A DNA stretch of 64,000 nt from JACKAN01 sp964502735. Its GTDB lineage: Bacteria; Bdellovibrionota; Bdellovibrionia; Bdellovibrionales; UBA1609. The notes below the pieces were generated by a model. It saw only the letters and a program-made list of their open reading frames with translations. It made no database searches and was not told the origin of the DNA. Both the position numbers and the translations under genes were made by a program. Shown piece after piece: positions 50,973 through 59,807 of the stretch. The first letter of the stretch is position 1; every line of letters starts with the position of its first letter. The stretch covers positions 7,514-71,513 of the forward strand of contig CAZCYD010000009.1 in NCBI GenBank assembly GCA_964502735.1, in the 5' to 3' direction.

Positions 50973-52409
50973 TTAGCGAGTGCTCTGTGGCAAGTTGAGA
51001 CGATAGCTTAAAACCCCTTCAATATTTGCCAATGGCAATAGAACAGATCTGTTTAAAATCTCTTTGCTTCCTTGCCATCCAAGGGGCTCACCCAAGTCTT
51101 CAAGACCCTCTAAGTTTAAAGTTGAAATATTAGCTAAAATAAGAGAGTCTCTATGTAATTTCGCATACTGTATTTCATCTCCATAATGAAAATAACTCTC
51201 TACACCCTGTTTAAGTAATTTTTTAAAATCGGGATCTTCTCGAGTCAGGTAAATAAATTTTGAACGCTGAAAAGCGGGTTGACGAAGATTCAATTCTGAC
51301 CCCACCGCCAAAGCATTTATAAAAAACAACTCACCCATTTTCATATTTGTTAGCCTCGAATAAGAATTATAAATAATCCCTTCTTTATTTATCCAAAGGC
51401 TATTTTTAAAAGATTTAGAACTGTCTCTGTACAATGAATGCACTGGTAAGGTTAAAGTTCCTGTGTTGACTACAAGCAAATCATTCTCTGAAAAGAGTAA
51501 ACGTTCATTAAGTACCTGGGCCAAGGCTTGTTGACGTATATTCTGTTTAGGATGAAGAATTTTAACTAAATCTGCAACCACATTGGATAAGTGTAACACT
51601 AGGTCTGAATAACTCTTATCACTTTTATATATAGAGTCCAAATCTCCAAACTCAGAGTTCTCAACGAAATTGAAGTGATTGATAAGCTTTTCCCTTTCAA
51701 CAACACTAAAAGCCAATATAAAGTAATCCCTTAAAATTTGAGCAATTAAATATTCCATTGCTGGCAAGAAGATAACCGGATCACCAGACTCCAAATTTTC
51801 TGGCGATTTAAATATTTCCTGACAAAAGGTCTTTAGCTTTAAATCAAATAAGACTTCTTTACAGTATTCTCGCTCATTCATTAGCACTTCAACTAAATGC
51901 ATAGGAGTGAAATACTCATTCTTTGCCCAACTGTAGACAGATTCTCTATTTTTTCTCAATAAAAACTTAAATTTTGTAAGAACTCTTTTATAAAAAGACT
52001 GTGCACTTGAGTGGCCACCTAAGCTTTCAAGAAAAATCCAATCATTTAATGGCCTTAACTTATCAAAATCGAAATACTGGGAGCCCACCCAATAGTAGTC
52101 AGCTACGGATTCAACTTTATTAGGACTATCTAAATCAATTGTCAAAATTATCGGTGATTCGAACTCCTCTATAGTCTGAACATTCAAAAGTAAACTCAAC
52201 TCCGAATCGGACCAATGCCGAAATGTGAAATTGGAAAAAAATGAGCAATTGGGAACTTTCTTGAGCTCTCCAAAGTTAAAAATATAAAGCTGGTGAATTG
52301 AGGAGTTCCCATTGCAAACACGGTCGCCAAAAGTGCGATTGAGCACTAAAGCTAAGCACAAAACAAGAAAAATTGAAGTTAAAAGTGCAATGACTCTAAG
52401 TCTTTCCAA
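50973..52409 (-). CDS. membrane-anchored protein of unknown function
   Basis: A 478-residue protein with an N-terminal hydrophobic segment (LRVIALLTSIFLVLCLALVLN), then two early cysteines (DRVCNGN, VPNCSFF) suggesting a periplasmic domain with a possible disulfide. No family is recognised. Scattered features: MHLVEVLMNEREYCKEVLF, YLIAQILRDYFILAF, ENDLLVVNTGTLTLPVHSLYRD. It is convergent with panD and monocistronic. Probably lineage-specific. Confidence 0.5.
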   Translation of the reverse strand: MERLRVIALLTSIFLVLCLALVLNRTFGDRVCNGNSSIHQLYIFNFGELKKVPNCSFFSNFTFRHWSDSELSLLLNVQTIEEFESPIILTIDLDSPNKVESVADYYWVGSQYFDFDKLRPLNDWIFLESLGGHSSAQSFYKRVLTKFKFLLRKNRESVYSWAKNEYFTPMHLVEVLMNEREYCKEVLFDLKLKTFCQEIFKSPENLESGDPVIFLPAMEYLIAQILRDYFILAFSVVEREKLINHFNFVENSEFGDLDSIYKSDKSYSDLVLHLSNVVADLVKILHPKQNIRQQALAQVLNERLLFSENDLLVVNTGTLTLPVHSLYRDSSKSFKNSLWINKEGIIYNSYSRLTNMKMGELFFINALAVGSELNLRQPAFQRSKFIYLTREDPDFKKLLKQGVESYFHYGDEIQYAKLHRDSLILANISTLNLEGLEDLGEPLGWQGSKEILNRSVLLPLANIEGVLSYRLNLPQSTR

Positions 52410-52640
52410 TTCTACAGCCCACCAGTTTTAGAGGAAATTGTCATAGTAGGAATTACATATATGACTAAATTAGCTCCACTTAGCTACTCTAAGGGGGCTA
52501 CTCTAAGGGAAGCTAATTTGATTTCCACGTATATTTTTATTCTACTTTGCAATATACTTCTATCCGGTATGGGACTAATGCCAAATTGGTGCCAAATTAA
52601 TATCAAATTGGTGCAAGTAACGAATCCCTGTGATGACTTC

Positions 52641-52970
52641 TTAATTTACAACTATGGTGCCACCAATCATTTGGTTCATTGCACACCCAAAAACTAGCTC
52701 TCCTTGTTTTTTGGGAGTGAATTCGACCGTAACTTTTTTGTTTATAGGCAGGTCTTTTTTAATTCCTTCGTCTGGAACCGTTATTTGCTTTGCACATGTC
52801 GCTTTAACTTTTCTCGTAATATTTAATGTCACTTTTTCACCAGCTTTAACCTCAAACTTAGATGGCTCGAAACCTTTCTTGGTGACTAAAATATCTACAC
52901 TCTGGTCAGCCATACTGTTAATTCCACTTAGTAGTATGGCACTGATAAATGCTAGTTTTATTGCTTTCAT
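52641..52970 (-). CDS. exported cupredoxin-domain protein
   Basis: A 109-residue periplasmic protein: signal peptide MKAIKLAFISAILLSGINSMA, then a cupredoxin-like beta domain (SVDILVTKKGFEPSKFEVKAGEKVTLNITRK) and a C-terminal GELVFGCAMNQMIGG segment. The Cys and Met residues there could form a copper site, along with VKATCAKQITV. This resembles EfeO/quinol-oxidase-type cupredoxin_1 proteins. AAGGAG sits eight bases before ATG 52970. It lies 15 bases downstream of CusA, as the last gene of the copper operon. Confidence 0.82.
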   Translation of the reverse strand: MKAIKLAFISAILLSGINSMADQSVDILVTKKGFEPSKFEVKAGEKVTLNITRKVKATCAKQITVPDEGIKKDLPINKKVTVEFTPKKQGELVFGCAMNQMIGGTIVVN

Positions 52971-52985
52971 AAAATATACTCCTTG

Positions 52986-55900
52986 TTAATTGACTTTGTT
53001 AAATTGTCGCTCTTTCCATATCGCATAAATAGCTGGATAAACTAATAGCTCTAATACGAATGAAGTAAAAATTCCCCCCACCATCGGCGCAGCCATTCTC
53101 TTCATGACGTCAGCCCCACTATTAGCCGTGCTCGCCCACATAATGGGTAACAAAGCTATAAAAGTTGTTAAAACAGTCATAAGTTTAGGGCGAATTCTTT
53201 TAACAGCACCAATATGGATGGCTTCTTTTAGATCATGAAAAGACTGCATCTGTCCTGATCGCTTCTTCTTTTCATATGCCAAATCAAGATAAAGTAACAT
53301 ATAAATAGCGGTTTCAGCATCAACACCTAATAGCGCTATCAACCCCACCCAAACCGCTATGCTCATATTATAATCTAACATATAAAGTAACCAAACCGCA
53401 CCAATTGCTGAAAATGGAATTGACAATAAGACAATGGCAGACTTTACAGATGAACCCGTATTCAAGTAAATCAAAAAAATAATAATTAAAAAAGTTAGTG
53501 GTAACACAACTTTTAATTTTTCTTTTACTCGGTCCATACTCTCGTACTGTCCACTCCATATTAGAGAGTAGCCAGGTGCTAGACTTACGCTCTCTAATAC
53601 AGCTTTTTTAGCCCTGCTAACATAGGATCCTAAATCTGATGTATCGACATCTACATAAACATATCCAGTTAACAAACCATTTTCATTGCGGATCATACCG
53701 GGACCGTTTTGCACCTCAATACTAGCGACTTCAGCTAATGGAATTTGATACCCTTTGGGCGAATCAAGAAGTATCCTTTGCAGATCTTCTTTGTTTTGTC
53801 TAAACGCACGGGCGTAACGAACATTCACAGAATATCTCTCTCTCCCGTTGACCGTTGTGGTGATATTTTTTCCACCTAGTGCTGTGGCGAGAGTCTCTTG
53901 AGCTTCACGGACAGATAATCCATGACGAGCAAGTGCTTCTCGATTAAAATTAAAATCAAAGAAAAAACCTCCAACAACACGTTCAGAAAAAACACTTCTC
54001 GTACCTTTAACGCTTTTGAGTTCACTTTCGATTTTGGCTCCAATTTTTTCAATTTCATATAAGTCTGATCCTGAGATCTTGATTCCTATGGGGGTTCGAA
54101 TTCCTGTACTGAGCATGTCGATACGCCCTTTAATGGGAAGGGTCCAAGCATTAGTAAGCCCAGGAAAATTCATATGTTTGTTCATTTCTTCTATCAACTC
54201 TTCCCAACTCATATAGCTAGGAGTAATTAACCGAAAAGGCCACTGCATAAAATCCGGCAAAAACGAATACCACCTGTCCTTCTGACGCCACTGCCTTTGA
54301 TCTTTCAACACTATAACAGTTTCCATCATCGAAAGTGGTGCCGGGTCCGTTGCCGTGTCGGCCTTTCCCGCTTTACCGTGAACACTCACAACCTCTGGAA
54401 AACTCTTCAAAATCTGATCTTGTTTCTGAAGTATGTTTTCGGCCTCTGTTACAGAAATTCCGGGCATGGTTGTGGGCATATACAAAATAACACCTTCATT
54501 GAGGGGAGGCATAAATTCTGATCCGAGTTTGAAATAAATTGGAACCGTTACGACAACCATAAACAAAGCCATGGAAATAACTTTTAAACGATTATCTACA
54601 ACCCAATCTACAATCGGACCATAGACTTTAAACAGCCATTTGCTTATTGGATGTTTCTCTTCTGAACGAACGGGAGTTGCAAAAAGAATATTAATGCTTC
54701 GAGTGAACCATGTGGGTCCTTTTTTTATTTCTCTAGTTTTAGTTAATAAAATCAAAAGGGCTGGCACAAGAGTTATTGACAACACAGAAGCTGCAAGCAT
54801 GGCCAGTGTTTTAGTATAGGCCAGAGGTTTAAAAAGACGTCCCTCCTGCTCCTCCAAGGCAAATATTGGCAAAAAAGATACGGCTATTACAAGAAGAGAG
54901 TAAAAACTTGCGGGGCCGACTTCCTTTATTGCAGAAATGATAACTTGATCTATTGATTCTTTTTGACCTAAAGCCCTCCACTCCTCCATTTTTTTATGAC
55001 AATTCTCAACGACAACGATAGAAGCATCGACCATTGCGCCTATGGAAATGGCAATTCCACCTAATGACATAATATTAGCTGAGACACCCATCAGATACAT
55101 CAATATAAAAGATATTATGACTGCAGTTGGTAGAGCAATTATAGGAACCAAACTACTTGGCAAATGTAATAAGAAAATTAATATAATAAATGCCACAACA
55201 AACATTTCTATAATAAGCTCATCTGTAAGAGTCTTAATAGATCGTTTAATTAAATCACTTCGATTGTAGGTTTCTACGATTTCTACACCTGTGGGCAATG
55301 AGGGTTTTAAGTCTTCTATTTTTTTGACAACATTCTCAATTACGTTATTTGCATTTTCTCCAAACCTCATAATAACTATGCCGCCCACAGCGTCACCCAT
55401 ACCATTTAAATCAGCAACACCTCTGCGCATTTCGGGACCACGAGTAACCCTAGCAACATTCTTAACATATATTGGCACACCCTCCTGACTAACGGAGACA
55501 ACTATATTTTCAATATCTTGCCGATTCTTTACATAACCTTTCGCACGAACCATATACTCAATACCAGAGAATTCAATCACTCTCGCTCCGGTCTCACTAT
55601 TTCCACTACGCAAGGCCTGAACAACTTGGGTTAAAGGAATATTATAAGCTCGCAATGATTCTGGATTTACTTGGACTTGATATTGATTTTCATAGCCTCC
55701 AAATGATGCCACCTCTGCAACACCCGGAACAGATTGTAACTGGTATCTCAAAAACCAATCTTGAAAGGATCTCAATTCTGCCAAGGTGTTTTTTCCAGAT
55801 ATATCTTTTAAAGCATACTGATATACCCACCCCACTCCTGTTGCGTCAGGACCCAGTTCTGTTTTTACTCCCTCTGGCAACTGAGATGTAATTTTAGATA

Positions 55901-56237
55901 AGTACTCTAAAACACGAGAACGGGCCCAATAAATATCAGTGCCGTCCTCAAAGATGACATATACATAAGAAGCTCCAAATGTAGACAGTCCTCTTATATC
56001 CTTTATTTTTGGAACTCCTAACAAGCTGGCCACTATAGGATAAGTGACCTGATCTTCAATAAGGTCTGCACTTACATTCCAAGTTGAATAAACAATAACT
56101 TGGGTATCCGATAGGTCTGGAATCGCATCAATAGGGATATTTTTTATACTTAAAACACCTGCTACTAGAGCAATCAAAGTTATAAATATAGTCAAATACT
56201 TTTGTTTTGCACAAAACTCTATGATTTTTAATATCAT
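52986..56237 (-). CDS. CusA/CzcA-type heavy metal efflux RND transporter
   Basis: Inner-membrane RND pump subunit of about 1083 residues. It has the family features: two long periplasmic domains, NIPIDAIPDLSDTQVIV near the start, AIGAMVDASIVVVENCHKKMEEW and ALLGVDAETAIYMLLYLDLAYEKKK in the fourth and later membrane segments. GPDATGVGWVYQYAL is typical of Cu/Ag-exporting CusA. ATG 56237 has GGAG five bases upstream; GTG 56243 is an alternative. The start overlaps or touches the CusB stop. Copper or silver specificity is supported by the neighbours (CsoR, cupredoxin). Confidence 0.93.
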   Translation of the reverse strand: MILKIIEFCAKQKYLTIFITLIALVAGVLSIKNIPIDAIPDLSDTQVIVYSTWNVSADLIEDQVTYPIVASLLGVPKIKDIRGLSTFGASYVYVIFEDGTDIYWARSRVLEYLSKITSQLPEGVKTELGPDATGVGWVYQYALKDISGKNTLAELRSFQDWFLRYQLQSVPGVAEVASFGGYENQYQVQVNPESLRAYNIPLTQVVQALRSGNSETGARVIEFSGIEYMVRAKGYVKNRQDIENIVVSVSQEGVPIYVKNVARVTRGPEMRRGVADLNGMGDAVGGIVIMRFGENANNVIENVVKKIEDLKPSLPTGVEIVETYNRSDLIKRSIKTLTDELIIEMFVVAFIILIFLLHLPSSLVPIIALPTAVIISFILMYLMGVSANIMSLGGIAISIGAMVDASIVVVENCHKKMEEWRALGQKESIDQVIISAIKEVGPASFYSLLVIAVSFLPIFALEEQEGRLFKPLAYTKTLAMLAASVLSITLVPALLILLTKTREIKKGPTWFTRSINILFATPVRSEEKHPISKWLFKVYGPIVDWVVDNRLKVISMALFMVVVTVPIYFKLGSEFMPPLNEGVILYMPTTMPGISVTEAENILQKQDQILKSFPEVVSVHGKAGKADTATDPAPLSMMETVIVLKDQRQWRQKDRWYSFLPDFMQWPFRLITPSYMSWEELIEEMNKHMNFPGLTNAWTLPIKGRIDMLSTGIRTPIGIKISGSDLYEIEKIGAKIESELKSVKGTRSVFSERVVGGFFFDFNFNREALARHGLSVREAQETLATALGGKNITTTVNGRERYSVNVRYARAFRQNKEDLQRILLDSPKGYQIPLAEVASIEVQNGPGMIRNENGLLTGYVYVDVDTSDLGSYVSRAKKAVLESVSLAPGYSLIWSGQYESMDRVKEKLKVVLPLTFLIIIFLIYLNTGSSVKSAIVLLSIPFSAIGAVWLLYMLDYNMSIAVWVGLIALLGVDAETAIYMLLYLDLAYEKKKRSGQMQSFHDLKEAIHIGAVKRIRPKLMTVLTTFIALLPIMWASTANSGADVMKRMAAPMVGGIFTSFVLELLVYPAIYAIWKERQFNKVN

Positions 56238-56239
56238 AC

Positions 56240-57427
56240 TCACTCCGCCTGATGCTTAGTGCTTTCGTGTGGTGAACTGTGAATGGCACTTCTCAATCTT
56301 GATTCTGAGTCCAACATAAAGTTTCCTCCAACAACAACTTCTTCACCAATTTCAATATTCTTGTGGATCGCAGCCTCACTTTCCGTTTCCAAAATTATTT
56401 GAACCAAACGTGGCTCAAATGCGTTTTTACCCTTCTTGATAAATACATAGGTTTCTCGCCCTGTATCCATGATTGACTCTAATGGTATAGCGAAATGCTC
56501 TCCAACTGGTGCCAGAATATGAACGCTTACATAAGATTGTGGCCTGATGGCCACATTTGAAGAGTTCAATTGAATTCTAACTTTTGCAGTCCGAGTATTA
56601 GGGTTTATTACTCGGTCCACTGAAAGCACTTCTCCAACCAGAACCTCACCCTTTAAAAAATTAGCAGTGATTTTGGCTTCTAATCCCTTTTGGATATATG
56701 GAAGATCCATTTCGAACACATCAGCGTATATCCAATTTTCTTGCCCTTTTCCGCTTACAAGTAAGCCTTCTGACTGTGAACCTCTTTTGGTCAAACGATG
56801 AATTTGCTCATCTGACAATCCTAAAACTCGTAACCGTATCTTAGACGACTCAATCATCTGCCTCGAATTTTCTTTGACGTCTGGAACTGGCGATGTTTTT
56901 ACTCTGTGCCATTGCTTGAGAGCCTCCAAGTACTCACTTTGAGCAGTATAAAGCTCGGGATCAAAAGCCACTCGCCCGGGGGCACGAATAGACTTGAATA
57001 AAGATTTCTTCTCAACAAAAATTGTTCTTATGCCAATCATTTGCTGCCTATTTAGAGACAATTTAACTTTTGACGCTGAAGTGTCCTTGTCTATGTCCAT
57101 GTCTGCCTTTTCACTATTGCTAATGCCTGCACTTGTGTCACCCCTATCTTCAGTTTCATCCGTCCCATCCCCATCATCTTCCTCTTCCTCAAGTTCAGAG
57201 GCCAAGACAAGATCCATTCCACAAATAGGACATGTACTTTTTTTGTTAGATGTGATTTCTGGGTGCATTGGACAAACATACAATTTGTCATTAGCATTAT
57301 GCTGATAATGGTTGTGATCATGATGTTTACGGTCTTTAAATAAAAATCTATATGTGGCAAATCCCAATGCAAAAGTTATGAAGACAACAAAGATTATTTT
57401 TTTAGCTGTAAAGAATTTATTTTTCAT
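56240..57427 (-). CDS. CusB-like periplasmic adaptor with N-terminal metal-binding domain
   Basis: Membrane fusion protein linking CusA to CusC, 395 residues. N-terminal transmembrane anchor (KIIFVVFITFALGFATYRFLF), His-rich segment DRKHHDHNHYQH, and a heavy-metal binding domain YVCPMHPEI with CPICGMDL (YHS/HMBD-type). Then an acidic linker (about residues 75-105) and adaptor domains with RAPGRVAFDPELY and LVSGKGQENWIYADV. ATG 57427 follows GAGGA and overlaps CusC by 11 bases. The acidic linker is unusual in length. Confidence 0.9.
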   Translation of the reverse strand: MKNKFFTAKKIIFVVFITFALGFATYRFLFKDRKHHDHNHYQHNANDKLYVCPMHPEITSNKKSTCPICGMDLVLASELEEEEDDGDGTDETEDRGDTSAGISNSEKADMDIDKDTSASKVKLSLNRQQMIGIRTIFVEKKSLFKSIRAPGRVAFDPELYTAQSEYLEALKQWHRVKTSPVPDVKENSRQMIESSKIRLRVLGLSDEQIHRLTKRGSQSEGLLVSGKGQENWIYADVFEMDLPYIQKGLEAKITANFLKGEVLVGEVLSVDRVINPNTRTAKVRIQLNSSNVAIRPQSYVSVHILAPVGEHFAIPLESIMDTGRETYVFIKKGKNAFEPRLVQIILETESEAAIHKNIEIGEEVVVGGNFMLDSESRLRSAIHSSPHESTKHQAE

Positions 57428-58667
57428 GATTTTCCTCAATTTTCATTGCTATATCGGATAGCGACAATCCCATCTGCGCCTCTAACTGTCCTAGATTCTC
57501 AACGTGCTGCTTTAACGACTGATAATAACCCGTGCGAACTCTATACAGTGATCTCTCGCTATCTAGCAAATCAAGAAATGATGTTTTATTAGCCTGATAA
57601 GCAGCTCGACTTGAATTGTAGGAGGCCAGAGCCTGAGGGATCAGGCTCGTCTCATAGATTTTTAAAGTCTTTTCACCCGTCATTACTTTACTTTTTAAAT
57701 CTTTGATCTTGGCAGTCTGTTTTTGAACAACATCCGATAGCTTGTGTTCCTGAGCCATTTTTTTTGCGTTTGCAGAAGAAGCTTCAGATGTTTTTTTCCA
57801 AAACCATAGAGGTATAGACATTGAGGCCATATACATCTCTAAGTCTTGAGCATCCCCAGAAACTCTTTTTTGATATTGAAGTTGAAAGTCTGGTGCAAAC
57901 TCCCAACGAGACAAGGACTGCATGCCTTCTCTTTCCTTAAGCTTGTGCTTTTCAACTTGAATAGACGGTGACTTTTCTTGCAAAACATTATTTAACTCTT
58001 TGAGATCTATCGCTATTTTTTCTCTGTCTACTTTAGGTGACGCTAGCTTTAAAGAATTTAGTTGAATAGGGTTGTAGGAATCATCATTGAGGGTGGCCTG
58101 CATTCCCGCCTGAAGTGTTTCTTCTTCTTGTTCTAATCGTATCAGTTCTATTTCAAGTTGGGTGAGTTCAAAATGCGCCTTCATAGAGTCCGCCTGAGGT
58201 GAAATTCCGCTGGCATACTTTCTTTCGGCAACCCTAGCGAATTCTCGCACTGATTTCATATTTGCTTTTGTAAGCTCAATCATTTTCTGTATGGAATATA
58301 TACCATAATAGTAGGATAGAATTTGTTGCCTGACTCCAAGAATTTTCTCACGCAATTGAGATTTTAAACTTTCAACACGACTGGACTGCACCTTAGATTC
58401 AATATAATACTTAGTCGGAAATCGTATATTTTGCGATATCGTCGCATAATTAGAATTCATGAAAGTCTGAACACCTACCATTGGATCATCTAGTGTCGCC
58501 TGTGAAACAATTAAAGACTTCTCAGCCTCTACAAGTTGGGAAATTTCCTGAATTGATGAGTTGTTCTCATAAGCTTTATTTAGTAGATCAACTAAGGTTT
58601 TTTTACCATCAGCAAAACTAATTAATGGATATAGAATCATTAAAACAACACCCAATTGACTCTTCAT
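57417..58667 (-). CDS. CusC/TolC-like outer-membrane efflux protein
   Basis: Outer-membrane channel subunit, 416 residues, of the OEP family: signal peptide MKSQLGVVLMILYPLISFADG, then two rounds of coiled coil, seen as KTLVDLLNKAYENNSSIQ, VSDYYYGIYSIQKM-like RQQILSYYYGIY, AERKYASGISPQADSMKAHFELTQLEIEL, and AAYQANKTSFLDLLDSERSLYRVR. ATG 58667 gives the signal peptide; an ATG at 58688 is upstream but has no ribosome site. It is the first of the three pump genes. Confidence 0.9.
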   Translation of the reverse strand: MKSQLGVVLMILYPLISFADGKKTLVDLLNKAYENNSSIQEISQLVEAEKSLIVSQATLDDPMVGVQTFMNSNYATISQNIRFPTKYYIESKVQSSRVESLKSQLREKILGVRQQILSYYYGIYSIQKMIELTKANMKSVREFARVAERKYASGISPQADSMKAHFELTQLEIELIRLEQEEETLQAGMQATLNDDSYNPIQLNSLKLASPKVDREKIAIDLKELNNVLQEKSPSIQVEKHKLKEREGMQSLSRWEFAPDFQLQYQKRVSGDAQDLEMYMASMSIPLWFWKKTSEASSANAKKMAQEHKLSDVVQKQTAKIKDLKSKVMTGEKTLKIYETSLIPQALASYNSSRAAYQANKTSFLDLLDSERSLYRVRTGYYQSLKQHVENLGQLEAQMGLSLSDIAMKIEENHEK

Positions 58668-58781
58668 GTAATACCATCCTTCATACATTAAACGATTGTT
58701 AGTTACAGATTAACTTTTAATTTGCGTATGAATTTTTTCTTGATTACAGATCACAATCTAGATCTTAAAAAATTCATACTT

Positions 58782-59246
58782 CTAAACTAAAGTGATGATA
58801 ATGGGAATAAAAAGTCTATTCAGGACAATGTATATTGGAGCGTGAAGATGAGAACCCTTGTTCTTTGTACTGTTAAAAAAGTGTTTCCATCGAATATATC
58901 GATGCCTATCGAGCAATGATTCAAGTGGGATATACAAATTTTCTGAATTCAATAGATCAAAATAAGGATAATACTCTGAATATTTCTTGATATTAATGGC
59001 ACTGAGAGGAATATTAAAAGTTGAAGTCTCAAAACATTGTGAACCCTCGCAGGGGATTGAATCTCCATCAGTTTGTGATACTGCACTTTTTTTGCAACAC
59101 TCATGATCTTGATCCATCTGCTGAGAGTTACTATTGTTTTCTTGACTCTTCTCTTGGTTATGAGATCCAAACACCATACAGGAGTGAGCAAGCCCCTGTG
59201 AGCTTAATAAAGCCAGTAATGAAAATATTAGTGCGACAACTCTCAT
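58782..59246 (-). CDS. exported Cys/His-rich protein of copper operon
   Basis: A 154-residue protein with signal peptide MRVVALIFSLLALLSSQGLA and then a metal-ligand-rich region (SCMVFG, DHECCKKSA, CEGSQCFE, with several His). The C-terminal part contains RHRYIRWKHFF and a final hydrophobic stretch. It matches no family I know. It is the first gene after the CsoR operator on the minus strand, so copper induction is likely and a periplasmic copper-binding role is an inference. Confidence 0.62.
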   Translation of the reverse strand: MRVVALIFSLLALLSSQGLAHSCMVFGSHNQEKSQENNSNSQQMDQDHECCKKSAVSQTDGDSIPCEGSQCFETSTFNIPLSAINIKKYSEYYPYFDLLNSENLYIPLESLLDRHRYIRWKHFFNSTKNKGSHLHAPIYIVLNRLFIPIIITLV

Positions 59247-59272
59247 AAAATCCTATTGCTTTTTTTAATCTT

Positions 59273-59278
59273 ATTATA
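59273..59278 (-). promoter_or_regulatory. possible -10 element of copper operon
   Basis: On the minus strand TATAAT lies at 59278-59273, partly within the CsoR-type palindrome. TTGCAT about 20 bases upstream or TTGACA 13 bases upstream could act as -35; neither spacing is ideal, so the promoter is provisional. Confidence 0.4.
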
Positions 59279-59292
59279 CCCCCAAGGGGTAT
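59276..59292. promoter_or_regulatory. CsoR-type operator, copper operon side
   Basis: ATACCCCCAAGGGGTAT: arms ATACCCC and GGGGTAT are a perfect inverted repeat with a three-base spacer CAA. It lies upstream of the Cys/His-rich gene and overlaps a TATAAT-like -10. GC tracts flanked by AT match the operator style of CsoR/RcnR regulators. Confidence 0.8.
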
Positions 59293-59312
59293 GTCAATAT
59301 GCAATTATCGGT

Positions 59313-59597
59313 CTAATTTTTAGACGACTTAAGCAAGTCTTTAATTTCTTTAAATATTTTGTCTATTTCGACCTTATTTTTTGAAGCCATTGCACGGTGT
59401 ACACAATGATTCAAGTGTTCCTCTTTGATACTCACCTCTACTGAAGTCAGAGCCGAACGTATAGCTTTAATTTGGGTTAAGATATCTGTACAATACCTTT
59501 GGTCTTCTATCATTTTTGCGACCCCACGTATCTGTCCCTCAATTCGACTTAATCTATTAAGTTGCTCGTTGTGTTTAGCTCCTCTTTTTTTATCCAC
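59313..59597 (-). CDS. csoR: CsoR-family copper-sensing repressor
   Basis: Small all-helical repressor that leaves DNA when Cu(I) binds. With the GTG start at 59597, the protein is 94 residues and the metal ligands number Cys36, His61 and Cys65, in RYCTDIL and EEHLNHC; this is the Cu-type C-H-C pattern of CsoR. LSRIEGQIRGVAKMI is the family N-terminal helix. GAGAGG at 59603-59608 is five bases before this GTG. ATG 59633 is an alternative start (adds 12 residues, with GGAAAGGG just upstream). It sits between two operators and is likely autoregulated. Confidence 0.88.
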   Translation of the reverse strand: MDKKRGAKHNEQLNRLSRIEGQIRGVAKMIEDQRYCTDILTQIKAIRSALTSVEVSIKEEHLNHCVHRAMASKNKVEIDKIFKEIKDLLKSSKN

Positions 59598-59749
59598 TTT
59601 TACCTCTCTCACAATTAGCTCAAAAGCCCCCATGACCCTTTCCGGAGAAGACCATGTCCATTTTTGCCGCTAAGTACTTCTCTACTAACAAATGGATCTA
59701 ATGGCAAAATCTTTTGCCTTTTTATCTATGCTATGATCTTAAATTTAAC

Positions 59750-59778
59750 TTGCTTTGCATACCCCCTTGGGGTATTTA
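59750..59778 (+). promoter_or_regulatory. predicted promoter upstream of HMA-MauE gene, overlapping operator
   Basis: TTGCTT (59750-59755) and TATTTA (59773-59778) are 17 bases apart, a normal spacing. The copper operator at 59759-59775 fills the spacer, so repressor binding would block polymerase. Prediction from sequence only. Confidence 0.5.
59759..59775. promoter_or_regulatory. CsoR-type operator, HMA gene side
   Basis: ATACCCCCTTGGGGTAT: identical arms (ATACCCC, GGGGTAT) to the operator at 59276 with spacer CTT. It lies 32 bases before the start of the HMA-MauE-like gene, on the other side of csoR. Confidence 0.82.
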
Positions 59779-59807
59779 CCAGATTAGTAAAAGAACTCGG
59801 GAGAATT

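Noticed and set aside
52461..52640. Short repeats such as CTACTCTAAGGG and CCAAATTGGTG upstream of the unknown gene at 50973
   Set aside because: Two or three imperfect copies of low-complexity words; possibly the same short-repeat tendency as elsewhere but not convincing.
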